DNA of 64,000 bases. Source: Zonotrichia leucophrys gambelii (Eukaryota; Chordata; Aves; Passeriformes; Passerellidae). The notes beneath the pieces are model-generated. The model saw only the letters and a program-made list of their open reading frames with translations. It was not told the origin of the DNA and made no database searches. The stretch lies in NCBI RefSeq assembly GCF_028769735.1, contig NC_088172.1, positions 94,316,951 to 94,380,950 of the forward strand, written 5' to 3'. This document shows positions 12,501 through 23,239 of this stretch, one piece after another. The translations under genes and the position numbers were made by a program. The stretch's first letter is position 1. Every line of letters starts with the position of its first letter.

Positions 12501-15500
12501 GAGGCTGTCAAAGGCACTCGCTTCTATTCTCTCCAGGGAGTCGCTCTGAGAGATTTCACTACAATGAAAACAGCAGACATAAAGCAACACATTACCAGAA
12601 AAGACCCCAGAAATTGGCTTTCCACTTTGGATTTCCTTCCTTTATGCACATTTGTTCAACCCCTCCTGTCAGTCTTGTCTGTGCCTCACCTCAGATATCC
12701 TGGCAGGCCCTGCCAGTGGGGTTTGGGAGAGGACCAGCCTTTTTCTGTCTTGGCAAAAGGGAAAGCCAACCCTTAGGAATAAGGGCCACTGTTAAGAGCC
12801 AATTTCCATTTCCTCAGTAAATTACAGGTGAGTTAGAGACTGAGGGCCAGAGCAAATGTAAGCAGAGTGAGCCCAAACCTTGTGAGCCTTTTCCTCCCTC
12901 CCATTTTTGGTTCTGCTTAGTGAATTTATTTGTGGGGTGAGGACATGGATAACATTCCCAGTGCTTCATGTTATTATCAAGTCAGAGCTATGGTCCTCTC
13001 ATCCACAGGTGTAGAAACACACAGATATGGATTCAGCACACTTCATGAGCAAAGTTTGGATTTAAATGCCATTTTCATTACATGTGTGCAAACTGAAAGG
13101 AAGTGGCTCTTTTCATCCTGACACAGACAAACATGACAGTATTTGGTGGCACTCTGGGATTGTGATGTACAGATGCTCCTGTTCCACATGTGTACTCAAG
13201 ATTAATCAATACTGACATAGAAAAACAAAACCAATTTATTAGATGCTTGCTAAATGCTCTAATGTTTTATTAATTCTAAAAGGAGCAAAGCAGAAACAAA
13301 GTTTCATTGAAAATTTTGCTTTTTAATTTTTCCAATTATTTATTATTAATTAAAATTTTCCAATGACAGCCTAAAGGGAAGATTCTGAAAGCTTCCAAGC
13401 AGAGAACTGGTGAACAAGTTGATAAGTTGCTCCTTTTCCAGGTGAGCATAAATGAAGGATGGCAAATGAGTTTTCCAATAAAGAATGTCAGCCTAGAAGC
13501 TTCCAGAAGTTATGAATTGATGACCTGCAGAGCTAACAAGCCTGAAAAGATTGTTTAGCATCTTTGAGATGTACATTCATTTTATGATGGTTAGGATCTA
13601 ATAGGCTATGCAAAACTGAGTCCTGAAAGTAAATTGTGTACATTGATGCATATATAAGGGAAAGTTTTTCAAAATTTCTCAACAGAATTGGCTAGAAGGG
13701 CACAGAAAGCAAACCTAAAATTATACACTCTCAATAAAAAAATATTTTCCAAACAACTAGACTGTGTTTACATCATCAGAGTCAGCATTGTCACAGTCCT
13801 GAGTGTTAGCTTAATTCAACTGCAATTATGAGAAGACAACTCTATTGGTGATACAAAATCACTTAGACTAGAATAATTTCTGTATTTCATTTGTGGTGGC
13901 AAAGGGGGATGCACACTAGAAATCACACAGTTATTGTGTATGTGTGTCTTAAAGAATTATCGAAGATCTTTTTCATCATCATAAATTCAGTGAGAATGTT
14001 ATTTTTGGTATTGCATCAGTAAATTATAAATAAAAGATGGATGTGGAATAAGTGGCCTGATTCACAGGCTAGGTGGAGTCAGTGCCTGCTCACAGAACTT
14101 TTTTGAGGTCTGAAACATGGTTCTTCCATGGGATCCTCCCTGTGAGCCACAGTTTTTCCATTTACATATGTTGGAATGACTTAGGGCATGAGAATAATTT
14201 AGCATCTTTCAGAGAGTGATGTGTTGCCAAATAGCTTATTCATAGATTTATAATTATAAAATATGCATTTTTCAAAGCAGCACTAAATCTCAATAAAATG
14301 ATGAAGTGTTATGCAAACTAACTTCATAAAAATACATTGATTTCCACACAGTAACTTTGGAGAGATTCATTAAAAGCACACAAAAAGATCAATTAAATTC
14401 CTGTTATGGAAGGGATGATGTCCAAGAACAAAGCATTCTTGATGGAGACTATGACGTGTACAGTTTGAGAAAGCGCAGCCTCAAATCATGCAGGTAGGAG
14501 AAATTTTGTAGATGTAAGTTTGTCTCCAGTGTGAAAATGATTAAGTTCTTATTAAACATTGAGGTGCAAGTGGATGCAAGAATACAGCACCACTGGATTC
14601 TGCTTTAATACTGTATTGCTATTGGATCTGTGCAGCAGAGAATAACAAAAAGTGCACCTTGAAAAGAAAGCAGCATCTTCTGTGCTGCTGCTTAAGTTCT
14701 GGGGGAGGTCATTCCCCTGCTCTTCACTGCACTGCTGTGTCATCAACTTTGTCCTTTAGAGGCCACTCAATGCAGACAAAATAAAAAATAGAAAATAATG
14801 GAGACTCAAGCATGCCATTTCAGCTGGAATAACAGCAGAAATGAGGGCAGGAGGGGTGAGAAGAGCCTTATGGTCTGAATCCTTGATGGAAAACGGGTAC
14901 AATGCTGAGGGTCAAGAAGCAGCGCAGACCCGGTGAGCAAAATTACAGCACTTGCAAACTGAAAGATCAAAGGAAGGGCTCAATCCTACTGATCCTCTGC
15001 CAAGCTTATCTCTCACTGCAAAATGCTGAAGAAATGCCTTATTTGGGTCTTCTGCAAATGCATAATGTGCCATGGCTGTCACTGCAGAGGTGTTTGATGA
15101 TAGAAATCTATCTCCTCTGCTAATCAAATGCTTCTCTCATCAGTTACTAAGCTGTATCCAGTTCTCTCTGACATGATTAATATTTCATTATTTGATCTCT
15201 AAACAGCTGTTAAAAATCACACATTTTCAAAGGATCTTTTGTGTACTGTTTACATGAAAAGGAATGCTATGTTTATCCTTCCCCTGTGGTTTTATTTCAT
15301 CAATAGAGTGTATTAGCATTTTTACATTATTATGAAAAGGATTATTTAAAAAAGAAATTAAGGAAAAGCCTATGGAAAATATTGACAACTTACATGATGA
15401 AGGCATCTTGAAGTCCTTCAAATGCATGTGATGGGATTACTTTTACAGGGAGATGAGTAAATGATCTGAAAAAAAAAAAAAGAGGAGAGGGAAGAAAGGG

Positions 15501-18500
15501 TTATAAAGCATGGGTTTCTTTGCTTATAATTGTACCATTTTGGAGGGAGAAAACCAATAAAGCATAATGCCACTTTACTTTTCTCACAGTTCTCTGTACC
15601 TCTGGTGCCAGATCCATTTGGCATTGATCTCAGTTAAATGGAATTCAAAAGATATTGGGTCAGTTCCTCAACAGCATAAATTTGAGAGTAATCATCAGAT
15701 CAATAATAATCATAACCTGTTAAGTAAATTTATAGCCTGATGAAAGTAGGCTGCTGCATTCACAGTTAAAGGAAGCTACAGGCTATTTAAAGTTAGATGC
15801 TCAGAACAAGTGGCTTTCATATAAAGCTTTCTCTATTAAAACAGTATCTTTATGTTGGCTGCACCATGTTCTCCTCCCAGCAATATCCCTGTAATGTTGC
15901 AGTGTGGCATCACGAATGTGGCTGTGCACAAAGTGTAGAAGAACTTCAAATCAGGCTAGTATAAAGGAATTATTTTTTTAAATAAATTGCATCAGTGTGG
16001 TTAGTTGATTCTGCATTTTAAATTTAATTTTTCAGTTTCTCTGATTGAGAAATTAACAATGAAGTGGGAGGCAGAAGCACATTTTACCATCCTCCGCATC
16101 TGAACCACAGTCTTTTACCAGCCAATTTATCTATCCATGACCACATTCTCCCTGATAACAACCATAGGAAAATATTTAACATATTTCAAAATGTTATCTC
16201 TGTGAAAACAGATAATTGCTCCATTTTGCTTTAGAATGACAAATATCAGAGACATTTGTTTCCCATCCTTAAACTCACCCCCTCAAGGCTTTTTGACTGA
16301 AATGTTTTCATGCTATTCACATAGCCTGCTTTTTTTTCCCATTGTTATTATAATCTTTTATATGAAAAAATATGTTTATTGTTGGCAATATGTATGTTAA
16401 ATGTTCATCAAGTTTTATATATATAAATATATTTTACATATAATATATAATATATATAATATATATAATTATATATTTCTATATATTTTGCATAAAATAT
16501 AAATTTTATATATTTTAAATTATAATTTTAAATATATAATTTTATATATTTTATGTAATTATATATTTTTTATATATATTTAAAAACATGTCATACCTAC
16601 ACATTAGAAAGGCAGACTGTATACATACTGTGTCTAGGGGTTACAAATCTGGATGTACCAAGGAGCCTGGAAGTCACTTCCTAGCTATGTTCCAAAAAGT
16701 CTGTATGATTTGGGGCAAATAATTTAGTTCCTTTGGACCTTGTCTCCCTGTCAGTAAACTGGAAATAACAATGCTTCCCTACCTAACAAGGATATATAAG
16801 TTTGTGATTTGGTCATACCTTTCTCCAGATTGATGCTGGCATGTTTTGCTCTGTGTGAGGTTTGGCTAAATCAGGAATGAAGCTAAGTCATGCAGCTTGA
16901 AGAATGTATTTTTTCTCTGAAGGGCAGAGACAGGTAGAAGTAATCTGCTGTAGGTTTTAACACTCTGAGCCAAAAGGAAAAGAACTTCAGGAAGAAGCAA
17001 AAAGAAGAAGCTGAGAAATTCCTGCTCTATAACCCTATAAGTGCACCATCAGCTCAGGAACAAAGGAAATGGAAATGTGACTGAAGGTGCAAAAAATAAA
17101 ACCAAATCTTGACTTTCAATTACATCAGGCCATGAGCCTACTGCCTCCCTGTGACATGCTGCTGAGCAGGGTGCTGGTTGTAATGGATGTAGAACAAGTG
17201 GCAGGTGATGATCCTCAAGGATCATCGTTGGAGTAACAGGTGATGATCCTCAAGGTCCTTTCCAACCCAAACCATTCTATGATTCTGTGAATATTCACTG
17301 AACAACCCCAGCTCTCTCAGCCTGTTTCTTCAGGAGAGGTGCTCCAGCCCACTGAGCATTTCTGTGGCCTCCTCTGGATTTGTTCCAGCAGGTCCACATC
17401 CTTCTTGTGCTGGAAGCCCTTGAGCTGGGTGCAGCTCTCCAGGTGGGTTCCCACAAGAGCAGAGTAAAGGGGAGAATCCCCTCCCTTTCCCTGCTGCTTT
17501 GGATGCAGCCCAAAATACCACAGGCTTTCTGGGCTGCCAGCACACATTGATGGCTCATGTCCAACCTCTCCCCCACCAGCACCCCCAAATCCCTCCCAGG
17601 GCTGCTCTCAATCCATTCTCTGTATTTGTGTTTGGGATTGCCCTGGCCCACAGGCAGGGCCTTGCCCTTGGCCTTGCTGAGCTCCCTGAGGTTTGCAGCC
17701 TCAAGGCCTCGAGCCTCTCCCACCTCTCAAGGTCCCTCCTCCCCTCCAGCGTGCTGATCCCACCACACGGCTCAGGGACATCCCCAAACCTGCTGAGAAT
17801 GAGCTCTGTCCCACCCAGCATGCTGCCAGCAAAGGTGTAAATCAGAGCTGGTCCGAGTGTGACCCCTGAGGAGTGTCAATTGTCCTGCTCTCCACTCAGA
17901 CATTGAGCCATTGACCAGCTCAGAGTGCAATCACTTATCCACCAAGTGTCCCACCCATCAAACCCATCTCTCTCCAACTTCAACACAAGGATGTCATGCA
18001 GGCCAGTGTCAAATGCTTTGCACAAGTAGGCTTTTTATCACCACCACTGCTGTAACCCCATCCTAGAAGGCTATCCAATTTGTCAGGCATAAGATTTGCC
18101 CTTAATGAAGCCACATTGGCTGTCACCAATCACCTCCTTATCTTCCATGTGCCTTTGCATGGCTTCCAGGAGGATCTGCTCCAGGATCTTGCCAGGCATG
18201 AAGGTGAGACTGAGTGGCATGTATTTCTTTGGGTATTCCTTATTTCCCTCTGTAAAAATGGGGGTTATGTTTTCTCTTTTCTTAATTCCATCAGGGTGTC
18301 AGCTTTCCTAACCTGATCCTGTCTGCTTAATTTTTCTGTGTTCCTCCCAGGCTACCTGTACCTGCTTCCACCTTCTTCCCTTCTTTTTGTGTTTGAGTTT
18401 GTCCAGGAGTTCCTTGTTCATCCATGCAGGCCTCCTGGTGATTTGCCTGACTTCCTCTTTCTTGGGATGTATCACTCCTGAGCTTGGAGTCTGATCTGGA

Positions 18501-21500
18501 GCTCTGTTGGGCCCCTTTTCCCTCCAGGAAAAGGGCTTTATTCCCTGGGACTCTGCCAAGCAGGTGCCTGAAAGGACCAAAGGCTGCTGCAGTCAGGGGT
18601 GATGAGCTTGCTGTGTGCTCTCCTCACTGTCCTAAGATCCTCAAAACCATTTATGGTCCTGAGAGCCAAGGCTGCCCTTGGGCTTCACATTCCCCACCAG
18701 CCCCTCCTTGTTGGTGGGAACAAGGCCCACACTGCACCTCTCCTCCTTGGCTCCTCTATCACATGGAGACAGAAGTTACCATCAAAGGATTCCAGGAACC
18801 TCTTGGATTGCTTATGTCCTGCTGTGGTTGAAGTGCCCCTTGAGAACCAGGACTTGTGAATGTAAGGCTGTTGCTCTCTGTTTGCAGATGTCTCATCTGC
18901 TCTGTCTTCCTGGTGGGGTGGCCTGTTCACATTTCTTTCTGACAGCACTCAGATTGTGAAACTCAGATATGGCCATTCAGCTTTTGGCAAAAAATGTTTT
19001 TACAAAGCTTCTATACATCTAACTTGCCCACACTGCTGGCCTGACTTCTGTAGCTCATGAAAGGATGGAGGCATCCATCTTTTATACAAGTTGCCTGCAC
19101 TGTTTTGAAGACTTCTGTTGAAGGATAAATATTTGCACTTTTAAGAAAATCTGGAAAGTTTCTTTCATATCTAATGCATCATGACTTTTATGCTTGTACT
19201 CATTACTGTCATTCAGAGCTGACAATGCTGCAGCTCCACAGAATTGCAGGACTTCTCATCCTTGGAAAAAGACAGAAAGAAGTGGAGCCAGACTTCCTGG
19301 CATTCAGCAGCCCTTGGCATTTCTGTCTTATCAAGATTGGTTTTCAAGGTACATAATTCTAGGCAGTGAGGTTTGAAATGGCCAAGCTAAATGTATGTAA
19401 GGCTATCCAGGAGCATTTGGAAAGACAGGAACTGCCACCACATGGACTTGAGCTCCAAGAAAAGCTTTTGAGAGCTCTGGATGCCCCAAGAGCTCAGGAC
19501 CTCTCCAGTCCTGCTGAGGAGTCATCAAAGGCCAAGCCCACTCACACCACTGGAGGAAATTGCTGTGTTACAGAAGTGACCTTTTGCAAAATGTATTTAG
19601 TTAAACTGATTAATAATAACAATAATAACATAAAAAGCACAGGCCCAATAGCAAGAGGTGTGAATGAATTTTTGTAGCTGGGTTGGTTGTTATATTTTAA
19701 TATGTCTATTTTATAGGATTACTTGTATTTTTAATGCCCAAAAGGTGAACACATAAGGTAGACTGCTGTTGGAAAGCATTTAATTCTTTAGCATCCCTAA
19801 GCTTGGGAGGATTGGGAATATTGATTGAAACTATGGCTGAAAAAGCACTATTTTCCTAGGATTTGTATCAGCTTCTGGGGGGCAGTGTAAAGGGTTGGCA
19901 TTGATTTTTAAAGGCCTGCATATTGGGCATTACCTACCTGAAATGTGAACTGTGATATCCCACAAGCGCCCAAAGTAGCATTTTTCACTAGGTGATGATG
20001 GGTCATATAATTTCCTATGGAAGACACTTTGTCCCTGAAACTGAATTCTTTTGACAATCCCAAAGAGCCAAATATGACCCCAATGAAGACATGATAGAAC
20101 TGTCTACTACAGGCTTTTGCCATAAAGTTTTGTATGCGTTATTTTGTAATTTGCTGCCTAATCACATGTCACCCACCCAACTGCAGAAGCTCTGCATGCA
20201 GGGGCACACATTCAGATACAGAAAAGTGAACCTCACCAAGAAAAGTTTCTGAAGGGGCAAAAAGATCTGAAGTTATCCAATACCCATTGCTGCACAGTTG
20301 GACTTGGGTGCCTTTGCAGCTAGACTTTGCTTAAAACCTCAAAAGCAAATATGAGATTTCAAAAGAAGAAAAATAATGTTTTGTTTCAAAATATAGTGTA
20401 TTAAAGATTATTTTCCTTCTGAGGACATGTAGCTGCTGTAGCCAAAGGGCATTCAAAGGTGTCTGAATAATGGAGGTTCTATAGTGTTTGTGTAATGTCC
20501 AAACTAACAGCAGGAACTTTAGAAAAAATATGGTCAATTCAGGACTGTATAAACCCCATAACTCAGCAGCCTGGCAGAAGCCAAATAATTTTGAAAAAGT
20601 TTTTTAGCAATAATGTCACATGGCAAGGATAACTTGGGTAAAGGAAAATGGCTGAAATTTCCCTATGAGGTATAAACTACAGGTGTAGCAAAGTATCAAA
20701 AATACATTTGGAAGCACAGATCATTACAGCATCAGATTTTACTCAGATCTAGCTGGAGTTACATAGTGGAGCTTATTTTCTTGACTGACCATGCAATTAA
20801 GGACTTTTCTGAGGTCTGGCACTGATGGAACGATGTGGGCAGAATGAACTGTGCTGGAACAACCTAAAGTAGCATTTTCCCCCCAGATTATTAATGCATC
20901 TGCAGCACCACACTGCAATTCCCCTGGTACATGGGAATGAGGGGTTATGAAAGGAAAAAATTAATATTCTCTTGCTTTGTCTCATGCACAGAGCTGTGCA
21001 GGGGAAGAAGAAAGCTAGGAGGACTGGGAGAGTATGGAAAGAGAGGCAGTCAGCACTAACAAAGCTCCAAAAACTATATGAATAAGAGAGAGGGGAAGAT
21101 AACAGCTAAATGGATAAGAAGAAACTGGTATGAAAACCAGAGGAAGAGATGAAACAAAAGTAGAAGAGGTTGAATAACAACTAAACAAAAGAATGAGAAT
21201 ACATGTACACCTGTGGGGTTATTGACTACATTCATGTGTACAGCTTTGTAATTGAATGATGAATGCAAGCTTTCTATTAAAAAATAAAGAGAAATGGAAT
21301 AGTATAGGTTTGGGTTCAATATAAATCAGGTTGGAAGCAGAAGGAGCTGGATATGTCTGTGAAAGACAGGGATTTTTTTAACCTCTAAGTCTAAATATTT
21401 TCTCTGTAGGCGTATCAAGCTAAATCTTGATTGAACTCTTTTCTGACTATAAAGTTGGTTTCTACAGCCAGCCTAATAGCGGGACTTTGTGTACAATCAT

Positions 21501-23239
21501 CAGGATTAAATGTTATATTGAAGGTAGAAAGGAAATGGTTTTTTTTCTTCCTATTGTCCATTACCCAGCCCTGTTGCTCTCAGTGAGGCAGAAATGGCAG
21601 CAGCCATAAACCCATTATCTGTCCTAACATGATCACTGAGGTTGAGATGTGGTTTTTTCTTGGGGGGACAGATGGAAGAAGGAGAAATAAAAGATGAAAC
21701 CAAAACAGAGCAAGAATAAAATCAGGTACGTTTAGGGCTCTTGATAACCTCTCTGGGCTTTGATGTGCATCATCCTAATAGACATGTTTAATCCATTGCC
21801 TGCTCTGCATGTGCTGTGAATACTGGGGAAGAAATGTGATGGGAGAGTCTCCTGCTCCCATGGGCTCTGCTTTCTCTGACACTAAGGTACCACAGGGAAA
21901 TAGGGAGGGAACAAATCTAGGACACAGGTTTTTCTACAATCTCTGACTATGGAGGAATGGTTCACATGGCTCTAGATGAGTACAAATTAGGTTTTCTTTC
22001 TCCTATCCATTCTTGAGCTAGGGAGAAAGGGAAGAGGAGCTCAGGGTTAGTATCATCCCTAGGGAATTTCAAGAGCGAGTTAAATTTACAAACAAGTCAG
22101 ATGAGAACGAAAAACACAGACTTTGTTTCCAAAAGGGTCATAATATGAAAACCCCAGCTCAATTCATGCAGAGATAACCAAGTGATCCTGGAAATGGCAA
22201 CCATCCTATTGGCTGCTCCTCTAATCCCATATTTTGATGCCATGATTGTTTAGATCAGAGGTGTAACTGAGCCCATAAACAACACAACACTTGAATAACT
22301 ACATATATCAATTATTTGGTCTGCTCTCCTAGACCATGATCTTGGACTATAGTGTGAGAGTGGGGAAAGGGAATGCCCATGATGCCTTGTTTTAATTTAA
22401 TCCTGATTCCCAGCAAAGCATTAAGCAGAAAGTTATGATGGACCACCCTGCAGAGATCTAAACAGCTGTCAAAACTCACAGCAGCTTTTTTACTAAGAGA
22501 GGGGGAAAAGAAAATAGTGAATAACTTGTCAGTGAGCTGAACCTCAAGGAGTTGCAATGATCCCAGTGAAGAGGATTTTGATGCTTCAGGATGGAGGCAA
22601 AATTAATCACACAAACTTTGGGAGAAGAGGTTGCAAAAAGTCCAACAGAGTTGTGAAAGAAAAAAGCCAAACCCTAGAACTGACAGAACGCTTAAGTTGA
22701 CTTCTCAAGACTTTAATCGGGTTTCTTCAAATGTAAGCATGCCATTACAAGGCGTTGGTTTTGGAACAGGAAAGGCAGTTTATGCCTCCGGCCGCAACGA
22801 GAGACCACAGAAAAAGCCCTGACACCTGCACCCCGTTCCTCTGTCACTGGGGCTGCCGGACGAGAAAAAGTCCCGCAAGGATGCTCGCCTCCTCCCCAGG
22901 GGAAAACTCTGCGTCCGTTTCAAACTTCGAAACTTGGAAAACTTCAGCCCCGCATCCCGCCCGCACTTCCGCGCGGCCAGGGATGCTCCAAGGGCCCAAA
23001 GGCACCGCGGTCCCCGCGTCCCGTCCCCCCCAAACCCCGTGGCGGTCCCCGTGGGTGGGAGCATCCCGCGGTACTTACGCGCGGGCGGGCGCGGGCAGCG
23101 CTCCGTGCGCGGGCGGCGGGCAGCGCAGCGCTCCGTGCGTGCAGGCGCAGCGCAGCGGGCAGCGCCCGCCCGCCGGCACCGCCAGCACCCGCAGCAGCAC
23201 CAGCAGCAGCGGTGACAGCAGCTCCAGCCGGGGCACCAT
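1..23239 (-). CDS. LHCGR: Luteinizing hormone/choriogonadotropin receptor, 11 exons, 3' end beyond window
   Basis: LHCGR is the Gs-coupled plasma-membrane receptor for LH; it drives cAMP signalling and steroidogenesis in gonadal cells. The coding sequence joins, on the minus strand, 23239-23079, 15465-15394, 12558-12484, 10843-10769, 10236-10162, 10073-9996, 7487-7419, 6784-6710, 5601-5416, 2943-2863 and 597-1 (continuing left). All introns are GT-AG and all junctions are phase 2. The window encodes about 514 residues: signal peptide (about 1-25), Cys-rich cap, LRRs encoded one per exon, a hinge with the SHCCAF and EYDFC cysteine boxes, then TM1 (GNFTV), TM2 (NLSFADF), TM3 ending in ERW, and ICL2. 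LHCGR is preferred over FSHR and TSHR because of [30 protein letters not shown] and RKLRLRHA. Those are LH-receptor-type residues as I recall the family. The last about 200 residues (TM4-TM7 and tail) are outside the window. Confidence 0.97.
598..2862 (-). other. LHCGR: LHCGR intron 10
   Basis: The 2.3-kb intron between exons 10 and 11 is AT-rich. I see no recognisable repeat family and no additional exon in it. Confidence 0.85.
2863..2943 (-). CDS. LHCGR: LHCGR exon 10 (hinge)
   Basis: An 81-bp exon encoding [19 protein letters not shown] then RRPTNEM. It aligns with the mammalian exon-10 hinge segment (NFSK-CE pattern; NFS sequon). Acceptor TTGCAG, donor GTAAGT. As I recall, this exon is skipped in New World monkeys and absent in some reptiles; here it is intact, with canonical splice sites and a correct frame on both sides. 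Confidence 0.94.
2944..5415 (-). other. LHCGR: LHCGR intron 9
   Basis: A 2.5-kb intron whose only recognisable content is the CR1 copy at 3342-4030. Confidence 0.9.
3342..4030 (-). mobile_element. CR1 LINE fragment, 5'-truncated
   Basis: The plus strand reads as the reverse complement of a CR1 3' end. It starts with CCCAGAATGGGTCAGGTTGG, then the GGAAGGGACC block, a GTTCCAGTGCTTGGTCACC block, CCCCAGCTCCCTCAGCCTTTC, CCTCCTCTGGACCTGCTCC, and the conserved 'cacactgctggctca' region. The element therefore inserted in the minus orientation, the same sense as LHCGR. About 690 bp survive, covering the ORF2 C-terminal part and 3' UTR. It has too many stops and indels to be active. Confidence 0.9.
5416..5601 (-). 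CDS. LHCGR: LHCGR exon 9 (last LRRs and first hinge cysteine box)
   Basis: A 186-bp exon encoding [18 protein letters not shown] through to the hinge cysteine box [18 protein letters not shown] and LPSYGLE are conserved throughout the family. The CC pair forms disulfides with the second hinge cysteine box encoded in exon 11 (family knowledge). Acceptor TTTGCAG, donor GTAAGT. Confidence 0.98.
5602..6709 (-). other. LHCGR: LHCGR intron 8
   Basis: A 1.1-kb AT-rich intron; no repeat family or exon recognised. Confidence 0.9.
6710..6784 (-). CDS. LHCGR: LHCGR exon 8 (LRR)
   Basis: A 75-bp exon encoding [19 protein letters not shown] then TGPDV. It ends the repeat series with the GATGP motif that precedes DISST in exon 9. 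Acceptor TCCACAG, donor GTAAGT. Confidence 0.97.
6785..7418 (-). other. LHCGR: LHCGR intron 7
   Basis: A 634-bp intron; nothing recognisable inside. Confidence 0.9.
7419..7487 (-). CDS. LHCGR: LHCGR exon 7 (LRR)
   Basis: A 69-bp exon encoding [19 protein letters not shown] then LNE. The KLY-NGFE-I-SHAFNGT- motif is conserved, and NGT is a glycosylation sequon. Acceptor CTCCAG, donor GTGAGT. Confidence 0.97.
7488..9995 (-). other. LHCGR: LHCGR intron 6
   Basis: A 2.5-kb intron. Small open frames on both strands show no domain or splice structure, and I see no repeat family. Confidence 0.9.
9996..10073 (-). CDS. LHCGR: LHCGR exon 6 (LRR)
   Basis: A 78-bp exon encoding [19 protein letters not shown] then NNESLT. 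The [17 protein letters not shown] pattern is the family hallmark, and NES (N-E-S) is a glycosylation sequon kept in the receptor. Acceptor CAAAG, donor GTGAGT. Confidence 0.97.
10162..10236 (-). CDS. LHCGR: LHCGR exon 5 (LRR)
   Basis: A 75-bp exon encoding [19 protein letters not shown] then EAHFI. The SICNTGI--FPD motif is nearly invariant in gonadotropin receptors. Acceptor CTCTAG, donor GTAAGT. The intron that follows (10074-10161) is only 88 bp. Confidence 0.97.
10237..10768 (-). other. LHCGR: LHCGR intron 4
   Basis: A 532-bp AT-rich intron without recognisable content. Confidence 0.9.
10769..10843 (-). CDS. LHCGR: LHCGR exon 4 (LRR)
   Basis: A 75-bp exon encoding [19 protein letters not shown] then PRLKYL. 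The [17 protein letters not shown] pattern is the family signature for this repeat. Acceptor CTGCAG, donor GTAAGA. Confidence 0.97.
10844..12483 (-). other. LHCGR: LHCGR intron 3
   Basis: A 1.6-kb intron without recognisable repeats. Confidence 0.9.
12484..12558 (-). CDS. LHCGR: LHCGR exon 3 (LRR)
   Basis: A 75-bp exon encoding [19 protein letters not shown] and then PSLSE, an LRR of the hormone-binding domain. Acceptor TTGTAG, donor GTGAGC. It joins exon 2 through a split Ile codon (AT/T) and exon 4 through AT/A. Confidence 0.96.
12559..15393 (-). other. LHCGR: LHCGR intron 2
   Basis: A 2.8-kb intron, very AT-rich around 13200-14400. A plus-strand open segment at 14351-14493 has exon-like borders (see findings) but no recognised homology. 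Confidence 0.9.
15394..15465 (-). CDS. LHCGR: LHCGR exon 2 (first LRR)
   Basis: A 72-bp exon encoding [19 protein letters not shown] and five further residues, the first LRR. It has a long T-rich tract plus CAG acceptor (the T run is the A run at 15470-15482 on the plus strand) and a GTAAGT donor. Phase 2 on both sides. [12 protein letters not shown] is highly conserved in glycoprotein hormone receptors. Confidence 0.96.
16413..16585. repeat. AT-rich (TA)n low-complexity tract
   Basis: About 170 bp made almost only of A and T, with many TATATA and AATATA palindromes. It lies in LHCGR intron 1, and could form hairpins or cruciforms. Confidence 0.9.
17200..17290 (+). mobile_element. CR1-type 3' tail fragment (sense on plus)
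   Basis: The segment ends with GGTCCTTTCCAACCCAAACC and ATTCTATGATTCTGTGA, the CR1 3' terminus in the sense direction. GTGATGATCCTCAAGG occurs twice, 39 bp apart. It abuts a CR1 in the opposite orientation, so it is a separate insertion or the result of a rearrangement. Confidence 0.75.
17291..18860 (-). mobile_element. CR1 LINE copy with ORF2 remnants, internally deleted
   Basis: Translation of the minus strand gives broken CR1 ORF2. It runs from the end of the endonuclease domain ([17 protein letters not shown], then [10 protein letters not shown], near 18685-18860) through the linker [17 protein letters not shown] (near 18400). It then jumps to the reverse-transcriptase region (plus-strand 'aaaaatgggggttatgttttc' near 18257 marks the start of the surviving RT part). 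It ends with the [14 protein letters not shown] and DLGVLV blocks (near 17560-17660) and [14 protein letters not shown] (near 17390). Part of the region between linker and RT is missing, and frames shift several times, so the copy is dead. The 3' UTR is also missing. Confidence 0.9.
19378..19677 (+). CDS. Hypothetical small ORF with SAP-like helix pattern (doubtful)
   Basis: An ATG-started frame of 99 codons on the strand opposite LHCGR, within intron 1. Residues 1-33 ([17 protein letters not shown], then [18 protein letters not shown]) have the spacing of a SAP helix-extended-helix motif ([20 protein letters not shown]). The rest (serine/proline-rich, then a run of asparagines from an AAT/AAC microsatellite, then [14 protein letters not shown]) looks non-genic. 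No promoter, splice partner or known homologue can be named from sequence alone. It may be a retro-copied exon fragment or chance. Confidence 0.15.
   Translation: MAKLNVCKAIQEHLERQELPPHGLELQEKLLRALDAPRAQDLSSPAEESSKAKPTHTTGGNCCVTEVTFCKMYLVKLINNNNNNIKSTGPIARGVNEFL

Larger units (their letters stand above)
15466..23078 (-). other. LHCGR: LHCGR intron 1
   Basis: A 7.6-kb first intron, the largest in the gene. It contains the AT-rich tract at 16413-16585, the CR1 pieces at 17200-18860 and the SAP-like ORF at 19378-19677. Its last 300 bp (from about 22780) enter the CpG island. No other content is recognised in 19700-22700. Confidence 0.9.
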
